Source of the DNA: JBEKCP01 sp049509515
GTDB taxonomy: Bacteria > Planctomycetota > Planctomycetia > Pirellulales > Thermoguttaceae
DNA: 64,000 bases
Assembly: GCA_049509515.1 (NCBI GenBank)
Contig: JBEKZV010000054.1
Coordinates: 1 to 64,000 of the forward strand
Direction: 5' to 3'
A program made the position numbers and the translations under genes. Shown here piece after piece: positions 35,482 to 44,155 of the stretch. The notes under the pieces were generated by a model. It did not search any database. It was given only the letters and a program-made list of their open reading frames with translations, and was not told where the DNA came from. The first letter of the stretch is position 1. Each line of letters starts with the position of its first letter.

Positions 35482-35934
35482 ATGCGGCGAGATCATCGTG
35501 CATTGAAATGGGCCGTTTTGGGGCTTGTGGGCCTCTTCTGGGCGGCAAGCTTCGCGGCGGGCGAGACGACCTCCGCAGGCAACTCGCAGGGCTCGAAGAC
35601 GACCAAAGACCCGGTCGCCGCGGCCTTCGCCTTGCCTCACGGCACCGTGCTCAGCGCCAAGCAGCAGCGGGCCTATAACAAGCTCAAGAGCCAGAACGAG
35701 TCGCCGCTGCGCCAGGCGATCGCCCAGATCCAGAGCAAGAATAAGGATGAGTCGACCAAGGGCTTGAAGCAGAGCAAGGAGATTCGGGCCAAGATCAAGA
35801 CGGGGATCAAAGACATCTTGGCCATGTCCTCCGGCCAGACGCGGCAACCCACCGCGGCGGTCAGCCCGGCCGCCTACCAGCAGCCCCGGGCGGGCTCTGC
35901 GGGCGGCGGCGGCAATTGCCCCTGCGGCCGGTAA
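35482..35934 (+). CDS. Small secreted helical protein, unknown
   Basis: 150 residues: a signal peptide (1-26), a Lys/Gln-rich helical middle, and an end of GGGGNCPCGR with a Cys pair. AGAGGAGAG precedes the ATG. I recognise no family. The pattern fits small exported planctomycete proteins, possibly metal-binding at the C-terminus. Confidence 0.7.
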   Translation: MRRDHRALKWAVLGLVGLFWAASFAAGETTSAGNSQGSKTTKDPVAAAFALPHGTVLSAKQQRAYNKLKSQNESPLRQAIAQIQSKNKDESTKGLKQSKEIRAKIKTGIKDILAMSSGQTRQPTAAVSPAAYQQPRAGSAGGGGNCPCGR

Positions 35935-35956
35935 GTGAAGTTGCGTGGTTCGAGAC

Positions 35957-36070
35957 TGTAGGATGGGTCGACGGGCACCGACCGGGCACCGTGTGCAGCA
36001 TGGTCGGCGAGCCCCACCGTTCTTCGGGCAACCCTTGCGGTGGGGTTCGCTGCGCTCGACCCACCCTACA
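35957..36070. repeat. Dispersed element with TGTAGGGTGGGTCGA ends
   Basis: Inverted ends at 35957-35971 and 36056-36070 match with one mismatch and enclose a second hairpin (GCCCCACCG/CGGTGGGG). A related copy is at 41658-41733. Confidence 0.7.
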
Positions 36071-36145
36071 CTCTGTCGGGAAGATGGGCGAGCGATTTAG
36101 CCCAGTGCTAGCGGCCATCCCCCCAGCCCCTGGAGACATCTTCCC

Positions 36146-37297
36146 ATGAGACGAACGACTTTTTCTGCTGTCGCGCTATTGGTCCTGGTAACCGTCTCGG
36201 GCAGGACCTGGGGCCAAGCGGCCACGCCGGCGCCGGCGGGAAAAATCGCCGCCGCCTTGCAGCCGTTCGTCGATAACCACCTGCTGGCCGGCGCGGTGAC
36301 GCTCGTGGCCGACAAGGACAAGATCCTCGACCTGGAGGCCGTCGGATACGCCGACATCGCCGCCGGGAAGCCGATGCAGACCGACTGCCTCTTCTGGATC
36401 GCCTCGCAGTCCAAGCCGATCACCGCCGCGGCCCTGATGATCCTCGTGGATGAAGGGAAGCTGCGAATCGAGGACCCCGTGGAAAAATATTTGGGCGAGT
36501 TCCGCGGCCAGATGGTCGTGGCCGAGAAGGACAAGGACCACGTGCTGTTGCGCAAGCCGCGGCATCCGATCACCGTCCGCAACGTGCTCAGCCACACCAG
36601 CGGGCTGCCTTTCAAGTCGGCGATCGAGGAGCCCACCCTCGACCTGTTCCCCCTGGCCACCCGGGTGCGGAGCTACGCCATGCTGCCGCTGGAGTTCGAG
36701 CCGGACACGAAATATTCTTACTCCAACGCGGGCATCAACACGGCCGGGCGGCTGATCGAAGTCGCCAGCGGCATGCCCTACGAGAAATTCCTCGATGAGC
36801 GCGTCTTCAAACCGCTGGGGATGAAAGACACGACCTTTTGGCCCACCGCCGCGCAGCTCCAGCGGCTGGCCGGGGCCTACAAGCCCGGCAAGAATGGCCT
36901 GGAAGCGTGCCCCATCGAGCAGCTCAAGTATCCGCTGGACGATCCCAGCCGCCAGCCCATGCCGGCCGGCGGGCTGTTCTCCACCGCGACCGATCTGTCG
37001 ATCTTCTACCGCATGATCGCCAACGAGGGGGTCTTTGCCGGAAAGCGGGTCCTCTCCGCCGAGGCCGTGCGGACGATGACCTCGAAGCAGACGGGTGATC
37101 TGCCGGCGGGGTACGGCCTGGGCATCGGCACGTCCGGGAGGTTCGTCGAGCACGGCGGGGCCTACAACACCGCCTCGCGGCTGGACCGGCAGCAGCAGAT
37201 CATCACCGTTTTCCTCGGGCAGCACGCGGGCTGGCCCAGCGGCGGCGAGAAGATCATCCCCGCCTTCCAGAAGGCGGCCGAGGGGTTCGCGCGGTAA
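36146..37297 (+). CDS. Secreted serine hydrolase, class C beta-lactamase/esterase family
   Basis: 383 residues with a signal peptide (1-23). The three motifs of the family are present: S87-QSK-90 (SxxK), Y-S-N in YSYSNAG, and EHGG (HxG in place of KTG). Such enzymes are esterases, peptidases or D-aminopeptidase-like more often than antibiotic beta-lactamases. GGAGA nine bases before the ATG. Its stop overlaps a TAATG junction with the next gene. Confidence 0.88.
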   Translation: MRRTTFSAVALLVLVTVSGRTWGQAATPAPAGKIAAALQPFVDNHLLAGAVTLVADKDKILDLEAVGYADIAAGKPMQTDCLFWIASQSKPITAAALMILVDEGKLRIEDPVEKYLGEFRGQMVVAEKDKDHVLLRKPRHPITVRNVLSHTSGLPFKSAIEEPTLDLFPLATRVRSYAMLPLEFEPDTKYSYSNAGINTAGRLIEVASGMPYEKFLDERVFKPLGMKDTTFWPTAAQLQRLAGAYKPGKNGLEACPIEQLKYPLDDPSRQPMPAGGLFSTATDLSIFYRMIANEGVFAGKRVLSAEAVRTMTSKQTGDLPAGYGLGIGTSGRFVEHGGAYNTASRLDRQQQIITVFLGQHAGWPSGGEKIIPAFQKAAEGFAR

Positions 37298-37317
37298 TGA
37301 CTGGGAGCGAACATTCT

Positions 37318-37572
37318 ATGCCCGTGATCGCCCGATTCTATGGCATCGTGATCAAGATGTATTTCAGCCAGTCTGAACACGGAATTCCGCATTTTCACGC
37401 GATCTACGGCGAGTTCAACGCCGTGTTTGGCATCGAGACGCAGGAGGTGTTGGAAGGCGATCTTCCGGTCCGCGCCCAGCGGCTGGTAAAGGAATGGGCC
37501 GGGCTTCATGCGCGGGAGTTGCTCGACATGTGGAAGCGGCAGGAGTTTCGACAGCTCCCGGGATTGGAGTGA
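37318..37572 (+). CDS. DUF4160 protein
   Basis: 84 residues beginning MPVIARFYGIVIKMYF, then HGIPHFHAIYG, as in DUF4160. An ATG at 37297 is the alternative start. It is followed eight bases later by a DUF2442 gene. The two families are often adjacent in bacteria and are suspected to form a toxin-antitoxin-like or regulatory pair, with no proven function. Confidence 0.85.
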   Translation: MPVIARFYGIVIKMYFSQSEHGIPHFHAIYGEFNAVFGIETQEVLEGDLPVRAQRLVKEWAGLHARELLDMWKRQEFRQLPGLE

Positions 37573-37579
37573 CAAGACC

Positions 37580-37882
37580 ATGGACGGAGTTCCCCGGGTT
37601 GTACGCGTCGAACCCGTCGGCCAGGCAAAGGTGCTCGTTCGGTTCGAGAACGGCGTCGAGAAGATATACGACTGCCGTCCCCTGCTTAGTCGCTCGGAGT
37701 TCGGTCTACTTGCCAACGCGGCCTTTTTCCGGGCGGTTCGCGTCGATCCGGGGGGCTACGGCATTTCGTGGAGCGACAACGTCGATGTGAGCGAGTATGA
37801 GCTCTGGACCCGCGGAATGCCAGCAACCGAAGAACCCTCGCAATCGCAGGGGCGGGGGTCCGACGACCAGTGTTGTCGCTAG
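37580..37882 (+). CDS. DUF2442 protein
   Basis: 100 residues with the small DUF2442 fold (VVRVEPVGQAKVLVRFENGV, ending in WSDNVDVSEYELW). The tail beyond ~residue 82 is divergent and ends DDQCCR. Companion of the DUF4160 gene; probably the partner or antitoxin of the pair. Confidence 0.85.
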   Translation: MDGVPRVVRVEPVGQAKVLVRFENGVEKIYDCRPLLSRSEFGLLANAAFFRAVRVDPGGYGISWSDNVDVSEYELWTRGMPATEEPSQSQGRGSDDQCCR

Positions 37883-37903
37883 ACTCTTGGGAGGACAAGC
37901 CCC

Positions 37904-39583
37904 GTGCCCGCCATCTCTCGCAGAGCCGTTGCGCTGGGGATTGTTGCCGGGTGGCCGGCGGCCGCTTGTTTGGCAGCCGCGGCGGCAGAGCACAAGCCCG
38001 AGGCTCCCCCGGCGGCCCCCGCGGAAAAGCCTAGACCGAGGATTACGATCTCCAAGGAAACGACTTATCTGACCGGCCCGCTCCGCCCCGACGGCTACGT
38101 GGATTACGTGGCCGCCCTGAATGCCGAGCTGAGCCGCGGTGTCACGCCCGAGAACAATGCCGCTGTGCCCCTCATGCTGGCCTTCGGGCCAAAGGCGGTG
38201 TCAGAGAAGCAGCGGGAAGCGTTCTTCAAGCTGCTCGGCGTGCCGGTGCCGCCGGACGGGGGCAACTACTTCGTAGCGGTCTACCGCTATGTCAACTACC
38301 TGCATGGCCTCGACGAGCTCCCCGGGATTGAAAAACGGCCGAGCACGCCGATCGGTTCCAAGGAGTGGGACGAGGCGGACGCCGAGTGCGCCCAGGCGCA
38401 AAAGCGGCCCTGGTCGAGGGAGGAGTTTCCGGTAATCGCCGGGTGGTTGGAAGCCAACCACGAGCCGTTGCGGCTGATCGGAGAGGCCGCCCGGCGGCCC
38501 CGCTTCTACGCTCCGCTTGTGCCTTCGGGCGACCCGCCCATGACGTCCGTCCTGCTCTCGATCTCCGATGCGTTTTTCAATGCGGCCCGCCTGCTTGAGG
38601 TTCGCGCGATGCTCCACCTCCACGACGGCAAGGTGGACCGCGCCTGGCAGGACCTGCTCGCCTGCCAGCGTTTGGCCCGGCACGTCGGCCAAGGGCCCTT
38701 CCTTACAGATGGGCTGATCGCGATTGCCGTCGAGCAGACGGCACTGCGAGGCGACGCCGCGCTGGCCCATTACGGTCGTCCAACTGCCGCCAAGATTCGC
38801 CAGATGCGGGCTGACTTGGGCGCCCTGCCCGCGGCGCCCAAGATGGCCGACCGCATCGACCATAGTGAGCGGTTCTTCGGCCTGGACCTCATCACAACGG
38901 CCGCACGGAAGGGGGTTTCGCACCTCCGCGACATTATGGGTACTTTCTCCGACGAGCCACAGGGGCTCATCGAAAAGATCCGGTCTGCGGGACTGGACGC
39001 GGCGGCCGACTGGGACGAGCCGCTTCGGATTTCGAACCGCTGGTACGATCGCTGGGCGGCCGCGGCGCGGAAGCCGGCGCGGGCCGAGCGCGTCGCCACG
39101 ATGGCTGATTGCAAGAAGGACATCAAGGCCCTCGCCGCCGGAGTGCAGCGCGTCCCCGGGCGTCTCCTCGAAAAAATGCCCCGGCCGGCCGCGGCGCAGT
39201 GGATAGGAGAGGCCTTTGCGGTCTTCCTGACGGAGGCGCTCGATGGAGTGACTCGCGCGGAGGATCGCCTCGCGGCGGAGAGGACGCTGGCCGACGTCGC
39301 CCTGGACCTGGCCGTTTATCGGGCCGACCACGGAAAATATCCTGACCGGCTGGCCGACCTGAAGCCGAAATACCGCGCGGAAATCAAGGACCCGTTCTTG
39401 GACGCAGACTTGATCTACCGGCCCGCCGCGGACGGATTCCTGCTCTACAGCGTCGGGCCTAACGGCAAGGACGACGGGGGCCGCAATCGCCTCGATTACT
39501 TGACCGACGAATCGCCACCGCCCGGCTATGAGCAGTGGGATGACGTTGTGCTCCGCATGCCGGTGAGCCCACGAAAACGATGA
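37904..39583 (+). CDS. Secreted protein of unknown function
   Basis: 559 residues from a GTG (GGGAGGA upstream). Signal peptide with possible twin-arginine (SRRAVALG). The body is helical. The C-terminal ~80 residues (YRADHGKYPDRLADLKP, DPFLDADLIYRPAADG, VGPNGKDDGG) resemble the tail of pseudopilin-like planctomycete proteins. No enzyme motif is seen. Confidence 0.75.
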   Translation: MPAISRRAVALGIVAGWPAAACLAAAAAEHKPEAPPAAPAEKPRPRITISKETTYLTGPLRPDGYVDYVAALNAELSRGVTPENNAAVPLMLAFGPKAVSEKQREAFFKLLGVPVPPDGGNYFVAVYRYVNYLHGLDELPGIEKRPSTPIGSKEWDEADAECAQAQKRPWSREEFPVIAGWLEANHEPLRLIGEAARRPRFYAPLVPSGDPPMTSVLLSISDAFFNAARLLEVRAMLHLHDGKVDRAWQDLLACQRLARHVGQGPFLTDGLIAIAVEQTALRGDAALAHYGRPTAAKIRQMRADLGALPAAPKMADRIDHSERFFGLDLITTAARKGVSHLRDIMGTFSDEPQGLIEKIRSAGLDAAADWDEPLRISNRWYDRWAAAARKPARAERVATMADCKKDIKALAAGVQRVPGRLLEKMPRPAAAQWIGEAFAVFLTEALDGVTRAEDRLAAERTLADVALDLAVYRADHGKYPDRLADLKPKYRAEIKDPFLDADLIYRPAADGFLLYSVGPNGKDDGGRNRLDYLTDESPPPGYEQWDDVVLRMPVSPRKR

Positions 39584-39623
39584 GGCTCGCCGGACGGCGG
39601 GGTGCCCGCGAGCCCGTTGGATT

Positions 39624-39712
39624 GAAGCCCGAAGCGCCAGTGAAGGGCACTCGCCGTTTCCTCGCTTGCGATTCGGGCCCGTATAGAACGGCAGCGAGCG
39701 CTTCGCGCTCGC
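39624..39712. repeat. Degenerate dispersed palindrome and hairpin before GH3
   Basis: 39624-39679 is a worn copy of the element at 31941. It is followed by a perfect hairpin, GCGAGCGC-TTC-GCGCTCGC, near 39694-39712. Both lie just upstream of the GH3 start and explain the low-quality frame that precedes it. Confidence 0.6.
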
Positions 39713-39759
39713 GCCCCGGCAACATACAATATGTCTTGAACCTTACCCTGGAGACTAAC

Positions 39760-41628
39760 ATGACCAGTTCGAATTGCTATTTGGGCCTGCCGTTGCTCTT
39801 CCTGGCGGCGGCCCTCGCCGCCCGCCCGACACAGGCCGGAGAGGCGCCGAAAGCGGACGCCCGGCTGGAGCTGTCGCTCATCAGCCCTCCTGCCCCTGAT
39901 GCCGCCGCAAGGGCGGACGCCCTGCTCGGCGAGATGACGCTGGACGAGAAGGTCGGCCAGATGACCCAGGTCGACCGGGACGCGATCCACGACAAGGCCG
40001 ACATCGCCAAATGCTTCCTGGGCTCGCTCCTGAGCGGCGGCAATTCCAACCCGGCCGACATCACGGCCAAGGGTTGGGCCAAGATGCACGACGAGTACCA
40101 GTCGTGGGCCCTGCGGACCCGCCTGAAGATTCCCTTGATCTACGGCATCGACGCGGTCCACGGCAACAACCACATCGACGGGGCCGCCGTCTTTCCCCAC
40201 AACGTGGGCCTGGGGGCCACGCGGAACCCGAAGCTGGTGGAGCAGGCCGGCCGCGTCACGGCGCGGGAGGTCGCGTGTACGGGTATCCGCTGGACCTTCG
40301 CGCCGTGCATCACCGTACCCCGCAACATCCGCTGGGGGCGGACCTACGAAGGTTTTGGCGAGTCGCCGGAGCTGGCTGCGATGCTGGGCTCCGCCGCCGT
40401 CCGCGGCCTGCAAGGCGCGAGCCTCCACGATCCTGCGGCCGTGCTGGCCTGCGCCAAGCACTTCTTGGGCGACGGCGGCACCACCGGCGGCAAAGACCAG
40501 GGCAACACCGAGTGCGACGAGGCCACGCTGCGCCGGATCCATCTGCCCGGCTACGCCGCCGCCGTCCGCGCCGGGGCCGGCTCGATCATGGTCTCCTACA
40601 GCAGTTGGAACGGAAAGAAGATGCACGGCAACAAGTATCTCCTGACCGACGTGCTCAAGGGAGAACTCGGCTTCCAGGGCTTCCTGGTCTCCGACTGGGC
40701 GGCCATCGACCAGCTCTCCGACAATTACAAGCAGGACATCGAGCAGTCGATCAACGCCGGGCTGGACATGATCATGGTCCCCAACGGCCCGGGCCAGAAG
40801 AACAACTACCGGGACTTCATCCGCTTGCTCAAGGAGCTGGTTGCGGAAAAGCGGGTGCCGCAGTCGCGAATCGACGACGCGGTCCGCCGCATCCTCTTGG
40901 CCAAGCTCAGGATCGGGCTTTTCGAGAAGCCCTTGTCCGATCCCGCGCTCTTGGCCTCGGTGGGCTCGGTCGGGCACCGGCGGATCGCGCGGGAGTGCGT
41001 GCGGCAATCGCTCGTCCTGCTGAAGAACGAGAACCATGCCCTGCCGTTGGCCAAACACGTCAAGCGGCTGGTTGTGGCCGGCCGGGGCGCCGACGACATG
41101 GGCATCCAGTGCGGCGGCTGGACGATCGACTGGCAAGGAAAGCCCGGCGCGGTGCTCCACGGCGGCACGACCATCCTGGCCGCCGTCCGCCAGGCCGCGG
41201 CCCCGGGCACTGAGGTCGTCTTTTCGGCGGATGGGGCCGGCGCCAAGGGGGCGGACGCGGTGATCGTGGTCGCCGGTGAATTGCCCTACGCCGAAGGGGC
41301 CGGCGACCGCAAGGATTTGAGTCTCTCGCCCGGGGACGTGGCACTGGTGAAGCGGGCCAAGCAGTCGGGCGCGCCGGTGATCACGATCCTCGTCTCCGGC
41401 CGGCCGCTCTTGGTGGGGCCGGCCCTGGAGGCCAGCGACGCTTTCCTGGCCGCGTGGCTCCCGGGCAGCGAGGGCCAGGGCGTGGCCGACGTGTTATTCG
41501 GGGATTACAAGCCGACCGGGAAACTGCCGCACACCTGGCCGCGGAACATGGACCAGGTTCCCTGCCACGCGGGCGACGCCGCGGCGGCCCAAGCCCTGTT
41601 TCCCTACGGGTTTGGTTTGACGTATTGA
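39760..41628 (+). CDS. Secreted GH3 beta-glucosidase
   Basis: 622 residues with a signal peptide (1-26). GH3 hallmarks: KHFLGDGGTTGG (transition-state Lys-His), and the nucleophile Asp in GFLVSDWAAID. The (alpha/beta)6 sandwich is complete to TGKLPHTWPRNM. GGAGA six bases upstream of the ATG at 39760. It releases glucose from beta-glucans or cello/laminari-oligomers. The neighbouring GH81 endoglucanase indicates beta-1,3-glucan. Confidence 0.92.
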   Translation: MTSSNCYLGLPLLFLAAALAARPTQAGEAPKADARLELSLISPPAPDAAARADALLGEMTLDEKVGQMTQVDRDAIHDKADIAKCFLGSLLSGGNSNPADITAKGWAKMHDEYQSWALRTRLKIPLIYGIDAVHGNNHIDGAAVFPHNVGLGATRNPKLVEQAGRVTAREVACTGIRWTFAPCITVPRNIRWGRTYEGFGESPELAAMLGSAAVRGLQGASLHDPAAVLACAKHFLGDGGTTGGKDQGNTECDEATLRRIHLPGYAAAVRAGAGSIMVSYSSWNGKKMHGNKYLLTDVLKGELGFQGFLVSDWAAIDQLSDNYKQDIEQSINAGLDMIMVPNGPGQKNNYRDFIRLLKELVAEKRVPQSRIDDAVRRILLAKLRIGLFEKPLSDPALLASVGSVGHRRIARECVRQSLVLLKNENHALPLAKHVKRLVVAGRGADDMGIQCGGWTIDWQGKPGAVLHGGTTILAAVRQAAAPGTEVVFSADGAGAKGADAVIVVAGELPYAEGAGDRKDLSLSPGDVALVKRAKQSGAPVITILVSGRPLLVGPALEASDAFLAAWLPGSEGQGVADVLFGDYKPTGKLPHTWPRNMDQVPCHAGDAAAAQALFPYGFGLTY

Positions 41629-41657
41629 AATGGAGAGGCCAGGATGAGACGGAGAGT

Positions 41658-41733
41658 GTAGGGTGGGTCGAGCGCACACCAGAAGCGAACCGAATTGCCC
41701 TTGGCGGGGCTCGCTGCGCTCGACCCACCCTAC
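41658..41733. repeat. Dispersed element with 19-bp inverted ends
   Basis: GTAGGGTGGGTCGAGCGCA (41658-41676) and its exact complement (41715-41733). Related to the element at 35957. It sits between the GH3 and GH81 genes. Confidence 0.8.
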
Positions 41734-41755
41734 CTGCTACGAAAGGCGCTCGCAC

Positions 41756-44119
41756 ATGCCGCGTGCCACATGCCGCGTGCCACATGCCACCTACCTCGCC
41801 TGCATTCTCGTCACCGCCCTGGGTGCCCCGGCGGAGGCGCAGCGCCCGGTGCCGGTCGGCAAGGGGTCCTATGCCGACGCGCCGACGCCGCAGATGGGCT
41901 TCAAGATGCAGGATGTCGACGCCCGGCCCTTGTACCTGGTCTACGAGGACGACCGCCCGATCCCCACCAACCAATGGTGGACGGATTTGCTGGTGAGCAA
42001 GTTCGCCCGGTCGCTGTGGGCCTTTCCGCTGAAGATCGACACCAGCGAGCGGGGCATCGACATGTTCTTCCCCACTCGCTGGGCCAATTCCGGCAACGAC
42101 CCGGTGAGCGAGTTCCCGTTGAGCATCGGCGGCAAGGACTTCCGGCCCGTCGACGCGCGGGCCAAGCAATGGTCCGACTGGGGCGTGGTCTTCCGCCTGG
42201 GCGAGTCGCCGGGCAAGTACTTCGACGTGACGCTGGTTCGCGGCATGCCGTGCGTCTGGCTGGAATTCACAGGCGTGCAGCCGGAAATCCGCCTGGCGGG
42301 GGGCGCCGCGGGCAGGCTCTTCGGCCGGCGGGGCAATCCGCTCGTCCTGCCGGCCGCGGTGGATTGCCTGGGCATCGAGTCGGCCGGCCGCTGCTGGGGC
42401 GTCTTCGCCCCCGACGGCACGCGGTTCCTGGGCGAGGGCAACGTCCTGGGCGTGGCGTTCTCCGGCCGGGCCCGATATCTCGTCATCTGCCCCCTGCCGG
42501 CCCGCGGCGACCTGGATTACTGCTACCGCTATGCCTTCGCCATCCCCCGCGACACGAAGCTCTCCTGGAAGTACGAGCCGGCGAAGGGCGCCGTGACCAC
42601 CACCTGGACCGTCACCACGGAAGTGCTCAAAGGCAGCGAGCCGCGGGTGATCCAGGGGTGGCTGCCGCACCACTACCGCAACACCCAGAGCGACCTGGTC
42701 TTTAACAAGCTGGAGTACCTCAGCCCGCGCGGCAAGCTCCGCTCGGCGGTGGGCAACGAGTTCCACATCACCTATCCCTTCTCGGGCATCGTTCCCAATC
42801 TGCCGGCCCCCAAGGCATCGGGCGGGAAGAACCCCTACGATCCCGCGCGGATGCGGGCCTACCTCCAGATGCTGGCCGCCAGGTCCAATTATGGTGACGA
42901 CACGTACTGGGGCGGCAAGGACATCCTCCGCATGGGCCAGGACACTTTGATGGCCCAGCAGACCGGCGACCCGACCTTCCGCGTGTTCGGCCAGCACCTC
43001 CGCGCGGCCATGACCGACTGGTTCACCTACACGCCCGGCGAGCAGGCCCACTACTTTGTCCGCTACCCGCGGTGGAAGGCCCTGGTGGGCGTCAAGCCGA
43101 GCTACGGATCGGAGGCCTTCAACGACCACCACTTCCACTACGGCTACTTTACCTGGGCCACGGCGCTATTGGGCATGCACGACCGCTCGTTCCTGGCCGG
43201 CTACGGCGAGATGGCGCGGCTAGTGGCCAAGGAGTACGCCAACTGGGACCGCCGGGACAAGCGGTTTCCTTTTCTGCGGACCTTCGACGTTTGGGAAGGG
43301 CACTCCTGGGCCGGGGGGACCAGCTCGCCGGGGGGCAACAACCAGGAATCGTCCTCCGAGGCAGTGCAGAGCTGGGCCGGCCTGATCCTGCTGGGCGAGG
43401 CCCTGGGCGACAAGGAAATGACCGCCGCCGGCGTGGCCGGCTACGCGATGGAAACCCGCGCCACCCTGGAATATTGGTTCAATGCCGGCGGCGACGTGTT
43501 CCCGGCGGAGTGGCAGCACCCGGTCACCGGCATGGTCTGGAGCGGCGGCAAGGTCTACGGCACCTATTTCACGGGCGATCCGGCGTGGATCTACGCCATC
43601 CAGTGGCTGCCCGCCTCGCCCGCCCTGTCGTACCTGGTCCGCGATCCGGCCTTCGCCCGGCGGTGCTACGAGAACATGATCCGCGACTTCCAGGCCAAGG
43701 AGAAGAAGCCTGCCACGATCAAGCAGTTCGGCCCGGCCCTGGGCAGCGTCATGCTCGGTTACGTGCTGATGTACGATCCGGCCTGGGCCGCCGCGCAACT
43801 GGACGCCCTATGGGCCGAGCCCGGCGACAAGGTGGCCCACGACGCCGCGGAAATGGCGATCATGTACTACATGGCCCACGCCACCCGCTCCCTGGGCCGC
43901 GTGGATTGGACCTGCCACACCAGCTCGCCCACGTCGATGGTCTATGTCAACCCGGCAACCAAGACGCGGTCTTACGTCGTGTGGAACCCCCGCGCGACGC
44001 CGCAGTCCGTGGATGTGTACGAGGGCGGCAAACTTATAGGCCGCCTGCTGGCTCCGCCGCACGCCCTAAGCCGGACCACAACGCTCCTGCCGGCCGGGGA
44101 GGACGCCAAGTCTGAATGA
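41756..44119 (+). CDS. Secreted GH81 endo-beta-1,3-glucanase
   Basis: 787 residues. GH81 catalytic segments are clear: NDHHFHYGYF (general acid D457) and NNQESSSEAVQ (E531/E535). The N-terminal beta-domain has TNQWWTDLLVS as in GH81 enzymes. An export signal is expected at 1-29 but starts with an unusual CRVPHATYLAC. Together with the GH3 gene it would degrade laminarin or other beta-1,3-glucans. AAAGG nine bases upstream. Confidence 0.9.
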   Translation: MPRATCRVPHATYLACILVTALGAPAEAQRPVPVGKGSYADAPTPQMGFKMQDVDARPLYLVYEDDRPIPTNQWWTDLLVSKFARSLWAFPLKIDTSERGIDMFFPTRWANSGNDPVSEFPLSIGGKDFRPVDARAKQWSDWGVVFRLGESPGKYFDVTLVRGMPCVWLEFTGVQPEIRLAGGAAGRLFGRRGNPLVLPAAVDCLGIESAGRCWGVFAPDGTRFLGEGNVLGVAFSGRARYLVICPLPARGDLDYCYRYAFAIPRDTKLSWKYEPAKGAVTTTWTVTTEVLKGSEPRVIQGWLPHHYRNTQSDLVFNKLEYLSPRGKLRSAVGNEFHITYPFSGIVPNLPAPKASGGKNPYDPARMRAYLQMLAARSNYGDDTYWGGKDILRMGQDTLMAQQTGDPTFRVFGQHLRAAMTDWFTYTPGEQAHYFVRYPRWKALVGVKPSYGSEAFNDHHFHYGYFTWATALLGMHDRSFLAGYGEMARLVAKEYANWDRRDKRFPFLRTFDVWEGHSWAGGTSSPGGNNQESSSEAVQSWAGLILLGEALGDKEMTAAGVAGYAMETRATLEYWFNAGGDVFPAEWQHPVTGMVWSGGKVYGTYFTGDPAWIYAIQWLPASPALSYLVRDPAFARRCYENMIRDFQAKEKKPATIKQFGPALGSVMLGYVLMYDPAWAAAQLDALWAEPGDKVAHDAAEMAIMYYMAHATRSLGRVDWTCHTSSPTSMVYVNPATKTRSYVVWNPRATPQSVDVYEGGKLIGRLLAPPHALSRTTTLLPAGEDAKSE

Positions 44120-44155
44120 AGTTGCGTGAACCGGAGGAGTTTCCTCCCACGGGGT

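Noticed and set aside
36146..37297. Antibiotic beta-lactamase
   Set aside because: The SxxK/YxN/HxG pattern and context fit the broad esterase/peptidase group; there is no resistance context.
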